Source: an uncultured Phascolarctobacterium sp.
Lineage (GTDB): Bacteria; Bacillota; Negativicutes; Acidaminococcales; Acidaminococcaceae
Assembly (NCBI GenBank): GCA_945949475.1
Contig: CAMFET010000003.1
Coordinates: 1-26,506, forward strand
DNA length: 26,506 bases
Reading direction: 5' to 3'
Shown here: in pieces, positions 24,790-26,506 of the stretch
Numbering within the stretch: position 1 is the stretch's first letter
Layout of the letters: each line of letters opens with the position of its first letter
Notes under the pieces: generated by a model
Databases searched by the model: none
The model's input: the letters and a program-made list of their open reading frames with translations, nothing else
Told to the model about the DNA's origin: nothing
Translations under genes and position numbers: made by a program

Positions 24790-24796
24790 CCTCCTT
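24790..24796 (-). promoter_or_regulatory. Ribosome binding site of cbiD (decides GTG start)
   Basis: AAGGAGG with a 5-nt spacer to the GTG at 24784. The site lies within the first codons of the apparent longer frame from ATG 24799, so that ATG is unlikely to be the initiator. Confidence 0.75.
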
Positions 24797-24820
24797 CATA
24801 TTTTACATTTAATAATATTA

Positions 24821-24970
24821 ATTACTAATAAGAATGAGCAAAATTAGTTTTAACTCCACTCATTATAGCATAGTATGGGGCAAATTCCAATACCTTTACG
24901 AAAAATTTGTAACGCTACTAGGAATGATTCTCGATATTTTTATAATGATATTTTTAAACTAATTAGTAAT
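24821..24970 (-). promoter_or_regulatory. Repeated ACTAATT-type palindromes around the cobalamin operon promoter (possible operators)
   Basis: A perfect 10-bp palindrome ACTAATTAGT lies at 24958-24967. A near-palindrome AAAACTAATTTT (24840-24851) lies just downstream of the expected transcription start, enclosed by the inverted repeat AATGAG/CTCATT (24833-24838 and 24859-24864). ATTACTAAT at 24821-24829 is repeated in inverse orientation at 24962-24970. The region is AT-rich, so chance is a real alternative. No regulator is encoded nearby. Confidence 0.3.
24862..24890 (-). promoter_or_regulatory. Promoter of the cobalamin operon
   Basis: Minus-strand -35 TTGGAA (24885-24890), 17-nt spacer and extended -10 TGCTATAAT (TATAAT at 24862-24867). 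The leader to cbiD is about 70 nt, too short for a cobalamin riboswitch. No other convincing promoter is visible inside the operon. Confidence 0.8.
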
Positions 24971-25002
24971 CTATCTCGAATTCTGACAATTTACTTGCAT
25001 AT

Positions 25003-25035
25003 AAAAAAGAGCCCGAAGCTTAGCTCCGAGCTCTT
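25003..25035 (-). terminator. Rho-independent terminator after the TctC-type gene
   Basis: Minus-strand arms AAGAGCTCGGAGCT and AGCTTCGGGCTCTT pair over up to 14 positions with two G-U pairs (25007-25035), followed by a T-run. It separates the TctC-type gene from the cobalamin operon promoter. Confidence 0.88.
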
Positions 25036-25038
25036 GAA

Positions 25039-25074
25039 TTGCTTGTTTAGTAGCTTATTTAGTAGCTTATTTAG
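25039..25074 (-). repeat. Short tandem repeat (12-bp unit, about 3 copies) at the end of the TctC-type gene
   Basis: Plus-strand TAGCTTATTTAG occurs twice exactly (25051-25062, 25063-25074), with a third copy at 25039-25050 that has two mismatches. The first copy in the gene's direction contains the stop codon, so the others add only untranslated, in-frame stop-containing sequence. Confidence 0.8.
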
Positions 25075-26035
25075 CTTTTTTCAGGAATTTTTCATACATA
25101 GCATGGTCTTCGGCCATCATCTTATCAGCCTCTTCGCCAATAATGCAGGTGGGGTCGATGCCCTGCTTCATGAAGTAATCCTTGAATTCCTTGGATTCGC
25201 ACACCTTTTTAGCAGCGTTGCGCAGCACATCCAGCTTCTCCTTCGGAGTGTTTTTGGGAGCAACCAAGGCTGCCCATGCGCGTACGGTCATGTTGTGGCC
25301 CAGCTCCTTAAAGGTCGGCACGTTGGGATAAATTACGCTGCGGCTACCAGCCATCACAGCCAAAATCTTCAGGTTGCCAGCATCAACCTGGCTCTTGAAT
25401 ACGGAAGGGTCAGCCAAGGTAGCGTCGATATGCTTGCCTGCGAGTGCAGCAGCAATATCAGCGGAGCCTTTCGGATACGGAACATGCTTAAATTGCACGC
25501 CAAATTTCTCCTCGAAGGACAGTGCAGCAATGTGCCAAATAGCGCCTACGCCGCTGTTACCCATCTTGATTTTGCCGGGGTTGGCCTTTGCATATTTAAC
25601 GAATTCATCCACACTGTTATAGGGAGCTTCCTTGGGCACGATTAAAGCTGCGGGAGCTGCAATCGGTGCGCAAATAGCTGCATAATCCTTATAGGTGTTC
25701 TTGCATTTGCCTTGGTGCGGGAACATAGCCAGCTCCACGGTTACCATGCCGAGGGTGTGGCCGTCGGCCTTAGCGTTAGCAGTTTCTACCATGCCGGTAA
25801 CACCGCCGCCATCGGGCTTGTTCACGGGCACAAATTTGGAGCCCTTCAGCTCTTTTTCCATAAATTGGATGAGGCCGCGAGCAGAGGTATCGGTGCCGCC
25901 ACCGGGAGCCTTAGGAATGATTACAGAAATATCGCCATCGGCAGGATAAGCAGCCTTTTTGCTGTCGCCGCCGCAGCCAGCCAGCATAACTGCCATAGTC
26001 AGCATGGCCATGAGTACAACTAAGATTTTTTTCAT
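25067..26035 (-). CDS. TctC/Bug-family tripartite tricarboxylate transporter substrate-binding lipoprotein
   Basis: Proteins of this family capture small carboxylates outside the cytoplasmic membrane and deliver them to a TctAB permease. From the chosen start (322 residues) a lipoprotein signal peptide (KKILVVLMAMLTMAVMLAGC, lipobox LAGC, lipidated Cys21) precedes the mature protein. The first lobe begins with ISVIIPKAPGGGTDTSARGL, the typical ligand-binding loop, then PDGGGVTGM. Later blocks include KIKMGNSGVGAIWHIAALSF, FKHVPYPKGSADIAAALAGK and YPNVPTFKELGH. AAGGAG lies 9 nt before the ATG at 26035; an ATG three codons upstream touches it. No tctA or tctB follows: a terminator and the cobalamin operon come next. 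The ligand is unknown. Confidence 0.92.
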   Translation of the reverse strand: MKKILVVLMAMLTMAVMLAGCGGDSKKAAYPADGDISVIIPKAPGGGTDTSARGLIQFMEKELKGSKFVPVNKPDGGGVTGMVETANAKADGHTLGMVTVELAMFPHQGKCKNTYKDYAAICAPIAAPAALIVPKEAPYNSVDEFVKYAKANPGKIKMGNSGVGAIWHIAALSFEEKFGVQFKHVPYPKGSADIAAALAGKHIDATLADPSVFKSQVDAGNLKILAVMAGSRSVIYPNVPTFKELGHNMTVRAWAALVAPKNTPKEKLDVLRNAAKKVCESKEFKDYFMKQGIDPTCIIGEEADKMMAEDHAMYEKFLKKAK

Positions 26036-26080
26036 CGTTTGCATCTCCTTGTAAAGTTTGATGTACACAACACGCCGCCA

Positions 26081-26102
26081 CTTAGTTCCGTCCCCAACTA
26101 AG
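26081..26102 (-). promoter_or_regulatory. Hairpin in the leader of the TctC-type gene
   Basis: A perfect 7-bp inverted repeat CTTAGTT/AACTAAG with an 8-nt loop, about 46 nt before the start codon and downstream of the promoter. It has no T-run. It could be an mRNA structure or an operator; no regulator is visible. Confidence 0.4.
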
Positions 26103-26124
26103 CGCAAGCATCGTAATTATATAT

Positions 26125-26153
26125 ATTGTACCATATATTACATTGAGCGTAAA
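26125..26153 (-). promoter_or_regulatory. Promoter of the TctC-type gene
   Basis: Minus-strand -35 TTTACG (26148-26153), 17-nt spacer and extended -10 TGGTACAAT (TACAAT at 26125-26130). The -35 lies within the last codons of the sialidase-like gene. Confidence 0.6.
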
Positions 26154-26506
26154 CTGTTTTTCCCCACTTTTACACTCACTACCGCAATATTCTTTCTATC
26201 ATACGTATAGCTCACGTACACATCCTCCCCCGCCGCAATAATCGCCGGATAAGAAAACTCACCCTTGCTTGTTTCTAAATCACACAGCTTGCTCCATGTG
26301 TAGCCATCATCTTCACTGGCAAAAAGGCTTAAGGGCGAGCGCCTGCCCCAGTTAGCTGCCACGGGATTGCACACTAAAAGCAGCTTGCCAGCAGCTAAAC
26401 GCACCAAATCCAGCCCACTATTATTATTGGGCAGTGTAATTGGATAGGCTTCGCTCCAAGTTTCTCCCTCGTCCTCGCTATCAGCTCGGTAGATAAAGCC
26501 CTCACT
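26138..26506 (-). CDS. BNR/Asp-box sialidase-like protein (C-terminal part, cut by window edge)
   Basis: The last 122 codons are visible and the frame stays open to the right edge. Two Asp-box motifs (SxDxGxTW) are seen, SEDEGETWS near the window edge and SEDDGYTWSK about 50 residues later, as found on the blades of six-bladed sialidase propellers. The segment NNNSGLDLVRLAAGKLLLVC and the following NP are typical of the BNR_2 sialidase-like family, which also contains plant-like and bacterial members of unknown activity. Catalytic residues and any signal peptide lie outside the window, so neither sialic acid cleavage nor location can be judged. The stop is close to the promoter of the TctC-type gene; no terminator is seen between them. 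Confidence 0.85.
   Translation of the reverse strand, partial: SEGFIYRADSEDEGETWSEAYPITLPNNNSGLDLVRLAAGKLLLVCNPVAANWGRRSPLSLFASEDDGYTWSKLCDLETSKGEFSYPAIIAAGEDVYVSYTYDRKNIAVVSVKVGKNSLRSM

Noticed and set aside
24917..24935. A Fur-box-like sequence (GAGAATCATTC) upstream of the cbi promoter
   Set aside because: Only about 10 of 14 positions fit the 7-1-7 pattern in an AT-rich region, and it lies upstream of the -35; not strong enough to call.
1..26506. CRISPR array or defence system
   Set aside because: No regularly spaced direct repeats, cas-like proteins or restriction/toxin genes are seen; all genes are metabolic or housekeeping.

Overview
This window is a 26.5 kb chromosomal stretch of a Gram-negative-type Firmicute. 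Negativicutes is the best guess, possibly Acidaminococcaceae such as Phascolarctobacterium. The clues are an IspH–ribosomal protein S1 fusion (known from Clostridia and Negativicutes), an oxygen-independent (early cobalt insertion) cobalamin pathway, an FMN-type isopentenyl-PP isomerase, and a lipoprotein receptor of the TctC family. The taxon is inferred from gene content, not from a marker search. Every gene that can be supported lies on the minus strand, so the window is read here from right to left.

Right edge (26506-25003): the C-terminal end of a BNR/Asp-box sialidase-like protein, then a monocistronic TctC-type solute-binding lipoprotein with its own promoter and a strong terminator. 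No TctA/TctB membrane partner is present.

Cobalamin operon (24890-10992): one promoter drives 14 tightly packed genes, cbiD-cbiL-cbiF-cbiG-cbiH-cbiJ-cbiET-cbiA-cbiB-cobD-(apgM-like)-cbiP-cobO-cbiC. Together they carry cobalt-precorrin-2 through ring methylation, contraction, a,c-amidation, corrinoid adenosylation, the remaining amidations and attachment of the aminopropanol arm, giving adenosylcobinamide (phosphate). Cobalt insertion (cbiK/cbiX) and lower-ligand assembly (cobU/cobS/cobT) are not in the window. No cobalamin riboswitch is visible in the short leader. A palindromic repeat element sits between cbiJ and cbiET. The apgM-like gene, between cobD and cbiP, is the most interesting unexplained part: it may be the missing threonine kinase or a phosphatase of the pathway.

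Middle (10979-9870): a tRNA-Asn(GTT) with a perfect-consensus promoter and a terminator, then a single crotonase-family gene with its own extended -10 promoter and terminator. That protein looks more like an isomerase than a hydratase.

Housekeeping operon (9861-1451): one promoter precedes an M50 membrane protease, scpA-scpB (condensin partners), rluB-type pseudouridine synthase, an HI0933-like flavoprotein, cmk, plsC, ispH-S1 fusion and fni. Overlapping ATGA junctions indicate translational coupling. It combines chromosome segregation, rRNA modification, nucleotide, phospholipid and isoprenoid metabolism.

Left edge (1392-1): a consensus promoter, a conserved-looking leader hairpin, rimP and the first 249 codons of nusA, the start of the usual nusA-infB operon, which continues off the window.
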